A DNA stretch of 64,000 nucleotides from Anaeramoeba flamelloides (GCA_027625915.1 JANTQA010000023.1:3472001-3536000); one strand, 5' to 3'; positions 36,101 through 47,910 are shown, counted from the stretch's first letter. Numbers and translations are program-made. The notes: a model not told the origin generated them from the sequence alone.

Positions 36101-37951
36101 TGTTGCTTTATTAAGTTTTAATTTAGAACTCGATAGATGGGTTGAATTTAGAAAGTGCTGAGGTTTTATGAATAAGATTTGGGTTTTCAAAATGTTCTAA
36201 TTGTTGATTTTCTGTTTTTTTTTTATTTTTTTTTCTTTTAGTTTTTTTTGATGTTTTTCTCCTTTTTCTTTTTTTTACAAGTTTCCAAAATCTTGTTTTC
36301 GCAAAATCCCAGTACAATATACCGACTAGACAGCAAAATCCCAGTCCAAGTAACAACTCGAAAGATAGTACGAAAGTTCAATTCGGTTCACTTTGGTTGG
36401 TTTCAGTTCGCATTCGTTGGATTCAGTTTTCTTAATTTGAATAATTCCAGTTCAATTTGTTTTAGATCTGATCATGAACAAGTTTGGTTAGATCTAACCA
36501 TGAACAAGTCTACTAATTCTTATAATGATTTTTTATTCCTTTTCATCCTTTCCCCAAACACCCTTTCGAAATAATCAAGAGCTGGAAAATAAACAACATA
36601 AAAAAAGGAAAATTTGGAAAAGGTAAAAAGTATAAAAAATCAAAATTATCTTATTTTAAGATTAAAAAATCTTACCCTTTTGTAAAACTCTTTACTCAAT
36701 GTTATTTATCCTGATTCTGAAATAAATTATTTGATTAAATTCATTAAATTATTCTTTTATTACTTTTTTTTTTATTATTTATTTTTTTAATCTTTATATA
36801 ATATCAATTAATTACATATCAAACTAAAAATATTAAATGAAAACGAAACTAAACATGAACATTCAATTATCATTTAAAGAGATTTAAAAATTGGTTTACC
36901 AAATAAAACCCAAGAAATTGCCATTTCACAAAAGCCTTTACAATCTTCAACAAAATTATATATAGGAAACATTGCATATAGTGTTAGCGAAGATGATCTT
37001 CAAAGTGTTTTTTCTAGTTTTGGTGAAATTGAAAATTTAATTATAATGAAAGATAGTAATGCGACAAAGCACAAAGGGTATGGCTTTATTGATTTTAAAT
37101 CGGCAGAGTCTAGCAAAAAGGCCCAAATGCAAATGAATGGTTATTATATTGGTGGGCGGAATTTAAAAATAGGGCTTCCACAAAAAAATCAAAATACAAT
37201 AAGCAAAATAAATATTAACAATTTGGTAAACAAAAACAACACTCCACCTTTTCCTGGAATGGGCCCCATGTTTCCAAATAATCCACTTTTGCAGCTACAC
37301 TTGTTAAATAGAGGAATTGGGTTTAATCCAATGATGATGCGAAATCCCAATACATTAAACAGTGGAATGGGTAATTTATATAATAGATTTGGTAACAACA
37401 ATAATAACATGAACAATTTTTTTGGCAAAAATAATTATAATAACAATATTAATAATAACAGTATTAATATTAATTATAATAGAAAAAGAAATGTAATAAA
37501 AAGTAATGATAGATTTAATAATAATCATAACAGCATCAATGTTAATTATAATAGAAAAAGAAACGTAATAAAAGGCAATGATGGATTTAATAATAACAAT
37601 AATTCGACAAACAACTCAAAAAAAAATGATAATCAAATAAAAAATACTAATAAAAGTGTAAAGCCATCTCGGTGCCTAGTAGTGAAGCGAATGATCTTAT
37701 CTGAACAAGAAATTAATAACGACTTAAAGCAAAATGTTTCAAAGGAACTAGAACAGCATGGAACTGTTGTACAGATATTTCTACAGATTGGTGATTCAAC
37801 CGATGGTGTAAACGTTTTTGTCAAATACGATTCTTTAAACGATGCAAAAAAGGCTAAACAAAATATGAATTCCAAAATTTTTAATGGAAGAGCAATGTCG
37901 ACACAATTTTATCCTGAAAGCGATTTCAATACTGGCAAATTTAATAAATAA
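33144..37951 (+). CDS. PUF60: PUF60/U2AF65-like splicing factor (RRM-RRM-UHM)
   Basis: Exons 33144-33809, 33906-34012 and 36880-37951 join in phase (614 residues), across introns of 96 bp (GTATGA donor) and 2867 bp (GTTAGT donor). The N-terminus is a Lys/Glu-rich tract (about residues 50-165). RRM1 (KLYVGNIDFSV, then HHKGYCFVQF) is assembled from all three exons. RRM2 follows at once (KLYIGNIAYSV, then KHKGYGFIDF), then an Asn-rich linker. The C-terminal U2AF-homology motif is RCLVVKRMILSEQEINNDL, VNVFVKYD and KIFNGR, where the family has R-W-F. In PUF60 the RRMs bind poly-pyrimidine RNA and the UHM binds ULM peptides of SF3B1-type partners, helping 3' splice site choice. U2AF65 is the main alternative; KHKGYGF and the linked RRMs favour PUF60. 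A possible 5'-UTR acceptor (tttattttag) lies just before the ATG. Confidence 0.85.
34366..34915. mobile_element. Element H in PUF60-like intron 2
   Basis: Ends TTAAACTTAACTATGTTTC, then AATCAAAAGAG, and CCCCCTTTGACTGGAAAATA, then GTTTA. Interior similar to 43650-44240. About 550 bp, non-coding. Confidence 0.75.
35312..35545. repeat. Modular palindromic array, locus 6 (PUF60-like intron)
   Basis: It runs from tgttttccgttagg to cctaggcactctacggcact. Units: one A (GGAAAATCAATAGATTTCC), one B (GAGGTTTTCTATTTTATTC, then GTTCTAGG), one C hairpin (TAGAAATAAACAGAAAATTT and its mirror), and one reversed B. At the homologous site 42290-42465 the units are different. Confidence 0.85.
35851..36083. mobile_element. 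233-bp TA-flanked MITE (family f), copy 2
   Basis: It begins CTGATAAATTC and ends AATTTATCAG, with TA at 35849-35850 and 36084-36085. The paralogous segment at 42771-42785 reads aacaactTAtgatc with no insert. It is therefore an empty site, and shows a TA duplication directly. Confidence 0.95.
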
Positions 37952-38877
37952 TTATTATCATTAATATAATTATTTTCATCAACTCAAACATCTAAACCTT
38001 AAAAATAATTTATCGTATTATATATTTATATAGATTATATAAATAAATATATGAATATATTTATAAGAAAAATATTACAAAATATAAAATAAATCTCGAA
38101 AAAAATAAAAACAATATAAATACCATAATCAGTTTTATTGCAAATTACATTTTCATTTGTTTTTTTAAAATAAAAATTCCATTTATAGATTACTTTTAAA
38201 TAATGAGCTTGATAGGGGGATTTTTTTAAAAAATTAATTTTAAAATAAATCTTGAACAATAATTAGACTTCTTATATACTCACTTATTTAATCTTTCATT
38301 TGGTTTTAAAAAGTCGCTGAAAAAAAAAAAATGAAAAAAACATTTATTCTTAATTAATAGTTCTTAAATAGTTTTTAATTTTGTTAACAATCATTAAATT
38401 TTAATAAATTTATTTGATCAAAGATTGATTAATCAATTTTACAAGCATTGATTATATTTTCAAATTTTCGTTTTTGCCAAAAAAAAAACGATTTTATAAT
38501 TTATGAAAGAGTAATTTCTGATCAAATTTAAATATTCTTTTTTATCGAATCTAATAATGTATATTTCTTACCCGTCATTAAAAGAGGGTTTTGAAAATTG
38601 AATAATTTTGATTTAATAAAAGAAGGATTTAAAAATAATTGATTTATTTTTTTTTTTGATATTGTGATTATAAAGAGTTGAGAAAAGAAATTAAAGATAA
38701 AAAACATAATAAGTATCAAAAACTGATCAACCAATTAAATAGGAAGTTTGAAAGTAATTATAATTTTTGGAAAAAAAATAAGTATAAGACAGAAAATTCA
38801 AAAAAAAAAAAAAAAAATGATTTTAAACAATGATAATTTAGAAAAATCATATTTAAATCAGGTTAAATTATACGGTA

Positions 38878-38910
<33 letters not shown>

Positions 38911-39954
38911 AGCACACCGGATTTATCTAAATTTCATCAAGTTTAAAAGAAAAGATTTAAAATGATATAGATGGACTAAAAATTTTATTTTCTTATTTCT
39001 CTTTAATCCAGATCTGAATTATAATCAAAATTCAAAATAGTTAAAAGATAAAATAGTTATGATATTGTATTTTTTTTTTGTTTTTGGAAAAATAAAAATA
39101 ATTATTCATTTTTACATTTTTTTTAAAGATTTTTATTTTTTTTTTTTAATTGTTTAAATAAGAAAATTTATTATAATAATAGTAATTCAAATCTCAACTT
39201 ATTGGTTCAAAAATAATAATAATCAAACAACAATGTTAATTTTATGACAAAAAAAAATAAATAAAAAAAGATATATTCTGCAAAATTTTCATTTTTTATA
39301 CGATAAAATTTTAATAAATATTAAATCAAAAGAAAAATGAAATTCATTTCTTTAGGTCAAAAATAAATTTTTATATGAATAATTTTCTAAAACTTTTATT
39401 TAAGCAAGAGAAAATAATTGAAAATCAAAAAGAAAGAAAAAAATTGTAAAATAATTTCATTTATTACAGAACTATTAAACAAATAAAAAATTTTCTTCTA
39501 GATCAAGCTATTAGTCTAAATTTAAAAAATAAATAATAAATAACTTTTAAATATTATTCAAAGATAATAAAATCGTCTTTGAAACCAAGTTTTTTTTTTT
39601 TTTGAATTTTTTTGTTAGTGAAAATTTGAAGAAAAATCTTTGTAAAATTTGAATTTTATTCTTTATAAATTAATTCAGATATTTGAAAAATAATTTTTGA
39701 TATATGGTCTCTTTTATTCAATAATATTGTTGATTTTATGTCTATATTTCAAAAAGTTAAAAATTGAAAAAATACAAAAATTAAAAAAATAATCAATTAT
39801 TAATATGACTCAAACTATTGACCAAATCATTTAAATTTGAAAAAAAATCATGTTGAAACAATTTCACAAATTTTACAATAAAAAAAAATTATTTTTTTGT
39901 TCAAATTTAATTTATATTTTTTTTTATTTTTAAATTATTTAGAATCAAATCTAT

Positions 39955-40865
39955 AGATATTGTTATTGAATTGTATCAAAAGACAAAACTTATTTTCTAT
40001 GTGATTTCATAATATCATTTATACCGAATAAATTATTTAATAGTTTATTTTAGGTAATTGTGGTCTGTAAAGGTACCCTAAGAAATTTCCAGTAAAATTT
40101 GATGTGTTTTAATCATTAAAAATAAGAGTTTTTTGAAGTCTAGACAAACTTTTCAAAAAAAAAATCCAAAAATTTTTTTTCACAATATTTGGTTGGAAAA
40201 ATAATAAAATTACAATAGCCAAGATAAAATTTTCAAATGATGAGAATTATTTTTTTCAAATTATTTTTTTATTGTGTTTAGCTATACAACTTTTAATTAT
40301 CAAATTTTCTTTTCAAGATAATTATTTATAAATTCTATATCTTATAATCAGTTCATAACAATTCAAATAAAAATGTTTTTTCGAAGGAAATTAGGATATT
40401 TGGGGTTCTAAGGGTTTTATTGCCATTTTCTAATAATCAATAGATGAAACAAATTTTCTAAGTGATGTCAAATTCTCTTTTGTTAAGAAGTAATTATTTA
40501 ATAAAGTATTTTGGGCAATATTGGGTGCAAAGTTCCCCAAAAAAATTCCAGTAAAATTTGCTGTATTTTAATCAGTAAAATAAAGAAATTTTTGTTATAT
40601 AGACAAATTTTTCAAAAAAAAAAAAAAAAAATTGACAAAATTTGGAAAAATAATAAAAACACAATAACGAAGAAAAATTTTATAAATGATGAAAAATTTT
40701 TTTTCAAGTTATTTTTTTATTGTAATTAGCTATACAATTTTTAATTATCAATTTTTCTTTCAAAGATAATTGTTTATAAATTCTATATCTTATAATCCTT
40801 TGATAACACCTCAAATTAAATATTTTGTTTTGAAGGTAATTATGATATTTGGGGTTCTAAGTGAT
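39955..40865 (+). repeat. Two-copy tandem direct repeat, unit about 455 bp
   Basis: Unit 1 (about 39955-40410) and unit 2 (about 40411-40865) share CCAGTAAAATTTG, AGCTATACAA, TTATAAATTCTATATCTTAT and GATATTTGGGGTTCTAAG in the same order. They are diverged by many small changes. No coding frame runs through both copies. Confidence 0.8.
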
Positions 40866-41079
40866 ATAAAAGCTGTAAGTAGAGAACACAACTAGTAACA
40901 TATTTTAAATTTTTAGTCTTGTTGTTGGAGAAGACTGATCCCTTAATTCCTTTTCCAAATCTATTGTAATCTAAAAATAGAAACTCCAAATAATATAATC
41001 CGAGTATTTAATAATTGAATATTTGGAACTTTTGAAAGTTTCGATTTTTTCAATTTTTTAATTTCAAACCTTTATTCAA

Positions 41080-41430
41080 TAATCGTCAACATAAAAAACT
41101 GAAAGACTAAATAGTTTTCTTTGCTTTTGATTAAGATAATTATAACATCAATATATTTCAATATTTCAGAAATAATTAGGTCAAAATAATCTATTTGAGT
41201 GATTATTTAATTTTATTTACAAAAAACGAATTTTTTAGTAACTAATCCACATTTTGAGACAATTTTAGAAATATATTTTGTAACTTTATGGTCTGAGAAT
41301 TGATTGTTCAACCTTTAACATTGTCTCAAAATTTAGATTTTCTTAAATTGTTGGGTTTTTACATTAATACAAAAAATCATTTTTAAATGATTAGATCTCC
41401 AAAAAGAACTCTTTTATTCATAAAGATTTT
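41080..41430. repeat. Dispersed repeat (also at 11900 and 28790)
   Basis: Contains ATAACATCAATATATTTCAA, TTTTTTAGTAACTAATCCA and a GATTAGATCTCCAAAAA block near 41390. Non-coding. Confidence 0.5.
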
Positions 41431-41821
41431 TTGAGACAATTGAATAATGGTAAACTCATGTGATTTGCCTTTAATAACAACACATACTTGAATACTATTA
41501 TTCTCCTTAGATATATGGTACTCATTTAACAAAAAAGAATTTTCAAAAAAATCCTTCGTCCTTTATTAGTTCCTTTTTTAACAATTGTCGTTTATTTTTC
41601 AGAACCAATAGTTTTTTATTCAGATTATTTTTTTTATCTTTAATAGTGTTTGCTATCATTTGTGAACAAACAGTTTTAATAAAAATTGGAAATTTGGACT
41701 TTTAAAAAACTAGTGAGGACCAAATGAATTTATATCTGATCGAAACCATTTTTTTTCCTTTCATCATCTTGTTACCTTTTTCTTCAAGAAAGAAAATTTA
41801 ATCCAAAACAACAAAAGACCA

Positions 41822-44800
41822 ATGACAAACAAGAAGAACGAACAAGAAGAACCGTATTTTGTCTGGTTTGAAAACAATTTAACTATCAAGCCTATGAATA
41901 GGTATACTGTCAATTTTTCTCAGCACAGATTCCGCATCAATAGAAATGTCCGTTCGAGATACCCTTTAATGCAAACTTTGTCAAAGGACAATTACAGCCG
42001 TCTTTCAAATATCTCTTATTTTGAAGTGAATGTGGAAAAGTTGGATGAGTATTACAGTTTTTCGATAGGGCTTGTCGACAAGCATTTTGATCAAGATGAT
42101 AGAATTGGAAATTCAACAGGAAACTATTATGCAGTTACATTTCCCGGTACACACGTTTTCCTCTTTTTTTTTTGTTTCAACCCACAAAGGCATTAAACAA
42201 ATATTTGTGCACACAAAAACAATTATTAAAAATTATCTTTCTTTTTTTTTTTTATTATTGAAAAGAGGTGACTCAACAAAATAACCTCCTGTTTGCCGTT
42301 AGCTTTTCCAGAATTCAAAAGAGGAGTAAAATCAAAGATTTTTCTCTATTCTTTTGAATTCTGAAAAAGCACCATTAGGTTTTCTTTAATTATCCATTTA
42401 TTAAGTAAAATCTTTGATTTTTCTCAATCCTTTCGGATTTTGGAAAATCTAGGAACTCTACGGCACTTCTTGAAACTCTAAAATTGTATTTAAAGTTTTT
42501 TATCCAAGCTATAATTTAGGCAAGATTATAACTCATAGGATATCTTTTCTTTAAAAAATGAAATGAAAAGAAAAAATTATTTCAAAACAAAGACAAGAAA
42601 AAAAGAGATTGAAAAGAAAAAAAAAAAAAAAAAAAATAGAAAAAAGTAAAAACTTGATTGAAAAGTTTTTTTTGAACCCCAAGGGTAGAGTGGGTTGGTG
42701 GTGATTTCCTTTTAAGTTTTTTTTTGTATCATCACCATAATTTGTTTTAATAAAGAGATCTAAATATTTGAACAACTTATGATCAAATGAAATAGGAGGC
42801 TTTCTTAAATTTTAATTTAGAACTTTTTAGATGGGTTGAATTTTTAAAGTGCTGGGGTTTTTCAGAATAAGATTTGGATTTCGAAATTTTCTTACGAATT
42901 TGTTTTGGAAATTTGACGGTTTAATGGGTTTTCAAAATTTGCTTTTTATTTTTTTTTTTTAAGCAAGTAAGAACATTTTACCATTTTGAAACATTTTAAA
43001 TTGTGATAAACATTACTGAAAAATATTTTTTTAGTGCCACCAGATATTGAAACTTTGGAACCAAAACACCATCCACTACTCTATTTGTGAAAATAGCCAA
43101 ATAATTCAGAGTTGAATCTTTTTATTTTCGATTTTTTGTACAATTTTTTTGATTCAATTTTTGGTTTTATTAAATTTGGTTTTGGATCTTGAAATGTGTT
43201 TATACGAACGAGTGAAATCTCAAAGAGTAAACGAAAAAAATAAACCAGAAAAGGTGTGTATTTGAAACAAATATTTTCTTTTAATAGAACAAACACGAAA
43301 GATCACCTTTCGAAATAAATTTGTTGAAATCAAGAATGAAAAAAAAAAAATCGACAAAAAGCCTATTTCCTAAGATTTGTTTTCTTTATCTTTCTTAGTT
43401 TGAGTGAATCCAAACAATTTTTTACCTTGAATTTCTCGCCCCATTACTATTTATTTTTATTTTACAAAACATTTTGTGACAAATTTCCTTTCAAAATTCC
43501 ATTTCAAATATTTTTATCAAACCAAGCCAAAACAAAGAATACTAAACTCTGTTTCAATCAAAGGGGAATCCAAAAAAAAACATTTTTTTCAAATATCAAT
43601 TATTTTATATAATTGGCCTTTGAAGAAAAAATAAGAAATAAGCAGAATAATACACATCAAAGAATTGTTGATATATGTCTGAAAGACAACTAATTTCTCA
43701 ATAAATTTTCGTAAAAATTTCAAAACTCAAATTCTTAGTACACCATTGAGAAAAACAAAAATGTTCGTTTTGAATTTCTACTGGTATTTGAATAATAAAT
43801 AGCAAACAAATTTCACTTCATTTACCCTAATTTTCTTTTAGAAATCAAGTCCCCAAACGAAATGTGTTAGTATTTGTGGTTTCTATTTGAAAAAGGAAAT
43901 GAAAATGAAGTGAAAATTTTTCACATTTATTAATCAAATATCAAGATCAAAGATCGAATATAATTTTAATAGAAATCAATATGATTTCTCAACAATCATT
44001 TCCACAGTTTCAATAACCTTAGAATAACACATTTTTACCAAGTGACTATTGATCTTGCAATAAAAAAAATTTTTGCAACTGAATTAGGTTTTAAAATAAA
44101 AGGCGAAAAATCGAAAAAAAAAAACAAAAATGTACAAAAATGATTTCAATTTTGGAAAATTTTGAAAATAAAATTTTTCTTCTAATATCCGTGCAAACCC
44201 TTTAAACACATGTGTTTCACCCATTACAAGTGGGCCCCTTTGACTGAAAAATATTTTATTTGAAAAATTATAATAAAGAAGTTGAATTCTCGGAATCAAA
44301 AAACAGTTACAAAAGATTCATCCCAAAATAATTGAAAAATTTAGAATATTTATTAATTGCATAAATAAAGATTTCTGTGTAATAAAAAAAAAAATCAAAT
44401 ATATTCTATCCTTTGTGTTTAAAATATTAATCAAAGTAAATAATGGAAATTATTGATCATTTTTTATGGGTCTTTCCTTCCTATAAAAATGATTGGTTAA
44501 TATTTCTAAATAAATAAAAAGAATTAAATTTTAATAGAATAATTTTAAACAGTGATAGTTTGAAATTATTTCCATTAATTAATGATCGGGAAAATCTAGG
44601 ATTTCACGCTTAAATTTCAGAAAGGGTTAATAAGTATAAGAACATCTAGAGTGTAATCTACACATCTTCATCAATAATAATAATAAATTTTTTGGGAAAT
44701 TTTCTAGGCCTAGATTGGAAATTTACTTTACTTTTGGTTATATTTTATTACATTTAAATACAATTATTCAAAGAACCTAATAATTATTCAGAAAAATTTG

Positions 44801-47229
44801 ATCGTTTTTAATAACTTTCTTATTGTTAATTATTTTTATGAAAATTGAAAGACCAAACAGATTTTCTTTCTTTCCTTGATTCGATTATCCTTTATTTTAT
44901 TTTTTTTTCATTTTAGAAAAAAAATTTTTTTTAAAAGCCAAATTACTTAATATAACAAAACAACATATAAATTCATTTTTTTCTAAATAAACAAATTCCA
45001 ATATATTTTTATATTAAAAAAAAAATAATTAAATAAAATAATTTCGTATTTACAACAGAACATATTTTTTTTGAAGGAAAAAAAAAAAAACAAGATGAGA
45101 TCCCAAGCAACAGCAGAGCCCCAACAAACATTGGAATTGGAATCGACCACTTGAGAAAAGTAATTTTTTTTACATATGATGGGAAATTGAAAAAAAATAT
45201 GTTATTTGAAAATGTGTCTAATACCTTTTATCCTATAATTTCATGTGATAGGAATAAATTACAAGTAACAATTAATCTAGGAACAGATTTTAAATTTGAT
45301 TTCAGTGATTATTTCAATATTTTCAAACAATCCTTTAAAAATATCAAAAATAATTTTGAAATCCTATGTGGTGAAAAAATACTTGAATTAAATAATTCAA
45401 CGACATTTTCAACAAAACCAAATAATTTAAATAATGAAGTTGCTTTAGTTAAAACACGTGATCCTTTTCCAACAAATAAAAGATTTGGTTATTTTGAACT
45501 TTCTGTAACTTCAAAATTAAAGTATGAAATGCAAGAAAGACCAATATGTTATTTTGGAGTTTGTAATAAAAAATTTAAAATGATAAATGAAAAAAATGAC
45601 TATTTTAATATTAAAAATAATGTTTTAAATTTGGGAAAAGAACAAAATAAAACAGAAAATAATGATGATGATGATGATTTTAATGTTAATAATGAACGAA
45701 GGCCAAATAAGGTAGGTGATAAGTCCATTACAAAGAAAGAAATAGACAATAAAAAAACACAAGAAAATCGAAAAAAACGTAGAGAACTGCCACCAATACC
45801 AACTAATTATAAACTGAACAACCATAAAAATATTTATCTTTTCCCACTTTTATCGGGAGGGGGGGAAACAACGTCAGTAACATATGGATGCTTAATTGAT
45901 TTTCATAGAAAAATAATTATTCAAACACGAGAGGGCAAACTCACCAATGAAATTATTAAATTAAATAATGGAAATGAAAAATTTTTATATCCAATCTTTA
46001 TATTACTTTACCCCGAAACAATTATTAATATTAAACTAAATAATTTTTTTCTTTTTGATTTAAAATCGCATATTAAAAAAATTCGAAAAAATCCTTCAAA
46101 ATTTGAAATTGATTCAGAATCACAGTTATATTATTCACACCAAAAAGAATCAAACATTATTAAATGTATCAAATCACAATTTATTAATCTTCAATTCAAA
46201 AATATAAATGATCAAGAAAAAGTCAAAAACAAAATTGATAAATTTATACCTTTGGACATTGACGAAGAAGGGAATATAGTTGAAAGGGGAGAGGGGAAAC
46301 AAGAAAAAGTGGATCAACAAAATTTCTCAAATTTAACTAAAAATAATCATGAAAAAGAACATATTTTAAAGAATGGGATTAAAAAACTAATAATTAAGAA
46401 ACCAATATCTTTAAAAACTAATTACCCATTTGGGCCAAATACAAGAATTGGTTATTTTGAAATAGAAATTTTATCATTATCGAGTAATACAAAATCATTC
46501 TTTGGGATTTTTCAAAATAAATTTGTAGTCCAGCCATCGATAAATAATATAACAAAAAAATTAAATTATGTTAACATTGGAGAAGGAACTAATGATGGAT
46601 TATTGAATAATAATTTTGATTTACAGTTGAATTCTGAAATGAGGAAGGATGACGATGAGGATGACGATGAGGATGACGATGAGGATGACGATGAGGATGA
46701 CGATGAGGATGACGATGAGGATGACGATGAGGATGACGATGAGGATGACGATGAGGATGACGATGAAGATGAGGATGACGATGACGATGACGATGACGAT
46801 GAAGATGACAATGAGGATGAAGATGACGATGAGGATGAAGATGACGATGAAGATGAGGATGAGGGTGAAGATGAGGATGAAGATGAGGATGAGGATGAGG
46901 ATGAGGATGAGGATGAGGATGTAACTCAAATATCAAAAAAACACAGAAAAAGTAAAGAATTAGAAGAAGTTTTTAAATTTGAAAATGAAAAAGTTAAAAG
47001 GGGTGATATATTTGGGTTTGGTATAGATTTTTTTAATTACACATTATTTTTTACAAAAAATGGTGAAACTTTAGGGAAAAGTAAAAGCTGTTCAAATGGT
47101 TTAATTTTTCCAATTATTTTTCTATCAAACGAGGGTGAAAAAATAAGATATAATTTTAAGGGGCCATTTGCTTTTGATCTAGAAAAATATCGAGAAGTAA
47201 AATTTTCCTTTTTTCTTTGTGTATTTTAA
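41822..47229 (+). CDS. Triple-SPRY-domain protein with Asp/Glu tract
   Basis: Exon 41822-42146 joins exon 45059-47229 across a 2.9-kb intron (GTACAC donor, ACAACAG acceptor, phase 1), giving 831 residues. The join rebuilds one SPRY domain: SYFEVNVEKLDEYYSFSIGL and GNYYAVTFP come from exon 1, HIFFEG, TNIGIGIDHLRKVIFFTYDG and VTINLGTDFKFDF from exon 2. SPRY2 (RFGYFELSV, YFGVCNKKF, TYGCLIDFHRKIIIQT) and SPRY3 (RIGYFEIEIL, FFGIFQNKF, GDIFGFGIDFFNYTLFFTKN) follow. Each of the last two is interrupted by a hydrophilic insert. The insert in SPRY3 is a 90-residue Asp/Glu run (46645-46919). SPRY domains are protein-interaction modules, so a scaffold or adaptor role is likely. An alternative 3' end is possible: GTAAAA at 47197 to TTTCAATAG at 47453 would end the protein in -REQV. 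Confidence 0.8.
42235..42905 (+). repeat. Segment shared with PUF60-like intron 2
   Basis: Paralogue of 35260-36250, lacking the 233-bp MITE and carrying a different module array. Unique matches continue outside the array on both sides, so the duplication is of ordinary flanking sequence and not just of the array. Confidence 0.85.
42290..42465. repeat. Modular palindromic array, locus 7 (SPRY-gene intron)
   Basis: It runs from tgtttgccgttagc to tctaggaactctacggcact. Units: one D hairpin (TTTTCCAGAATTCAAAAG and its mirror), a partial A unit (ATTAGGTTTTC), and a half D (TTTTTCTCAATCCTTTCGG). There are no B or C units, unlike the paralogous site 35312-35545. Confidence 0.8.
43543..44258. mobile_element. 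Element H in SPRY-gene intron
   Basis: Left end TAAACTCTGTTTCAATC, then AAAGGGGAATCC. Right end GGGCCCCTTTGACTGAAAAA. The interior matches the copy at 13696-14881 without its nested element (for example AATACACATCAAAGAA and GGGCCCC ends). About 716 bp, non-coding. Confidence 0.8.
46645..46919 (+). repeat. GATGACGATGAG coding repeat (Asp/Glu)
   Basis: Imperfect tandem GAT/GAC/GAG codons inside the SPRY3 domain. The first half is a regular 12-bp unit (Asp-Asp-Asp-Glu), the second half decays to GAT-GAG. The repeat keeps frame on all sides, and open frames on both strands through it are by-products. Confidence 0.95.
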
Positions 47230-47512
47230 ATTTATATCATCACAATTTTTTTTGTACAAATTTTGAAAATTAAATATTTTGTTTATTTGGCAATTGATCT
47301 CATATTAAAAGAAAAGTCTCTCTACAACCAAGAAGAATTCCGAAAATTACCTTAATGTAAATATAATTGAGCTAACATGTTCTTAATTTTGCTCAAAATC
47401 CCTATAAAATATGTAAATATTCGATTTTAGAAACTTTTTTTTTATTTCAATAGCAAGTTTAAATTTCAATCAAAATATCGAATTCTTTCAATATATTCTT
47501 TCTTGGTAGTTA

Positions 47513-47910
47513 CAGTCAATCCAAAGCTACCGTGAAATTTTATCAATATCAAATTTTGATTTTGATATAAATTTTTAAATCTAAGAATATAAGAATAATA
47601 AAGTTCATATTGAAAAAAAAAATTCCTAAATGAGCCAATATTCAAGAATTTTTTCTGATTTTCAAAAAATAAATTTTCAGAACCCAAAATGAATCTAAAT
47701 ATAAAAAATTCATTAAGAAACAACATAAAATTTCCTCTAAAAAATGAATTTATTTTGGATCACATTAGAAGAATATTTTTCATATCAACTCATTTAGGAA
47801 TTTTTTTTTTCAATATGAACTTTATTATTCTTATATTCTTAGATTTAAAAATTTATATCAAAATCAAATTTTGATATTGATAAAATTTCACGGTGGCCTT
47901 GTAACAGCTG
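47513..47910. mobile_element. Family c palindromic TIR element, copy 1
   Basis: The end CAGTCAATCCAAAGCTACC is mirrored by GGTGGCCTTGTAACAGCTG. The interior halves pair almost perfectly (GTGAAATTTTATCAATATCA and partner; TAAATCTAAGAATATAAGAA and partner). TA flanks both ends. 398 bp, non-coding. Related to 61776-62222. Confidence 0.85.

Larger units (their letters stand above)
35260..36250 (+). repeat. Segment shared with the SPRY-gene intron
   Basis: Apart from its insertions this segment matches 42235-42905 in the same orientation. Shared stretches include TTTATTATTGAAAA, CTACGGCACTTCTTGAAACT, GAACCCCAAGGGTAGAGTGG and TAGATGGGTTGAATTT. Both copies lie inside long introns of unrelated genes. 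This copy also holds a 233-bp MITE that the other lacks. Confidence 0.85.
37952..41821. other. Gene-free stretch
   Basis: No coding region found in 3.9 kb. It contains a (TA)14 tract at 38877-38905, followed by a TATCCCTTAGCACACC motif that resembles 28365 and 49170. Also a two-copy tandem duplication and a dispersed repeat. The final part would be the SPRY-gene promoter; no motif was recognised. Confidence 0.55.

Noticed and set aside
43020-43080. Possible SPRY-gene exon after an AG near 43036 (PPDIETLEPKHHPLL)
   Set aside because: It would end at a stop within 20 codons and leave the SPRY domain incomplete; the join to 45059 restores it.
46566-46936. Long open frames on both strands through the Asp/Glu tract (Ser, His/Pro, Ile/Leu and Met/Arg runs)
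   Set aside because: They are other-frame readings of the GAT/GAC/GAG repeat; only the Asp/Glu frame continues into SPRY sequence on both sides.
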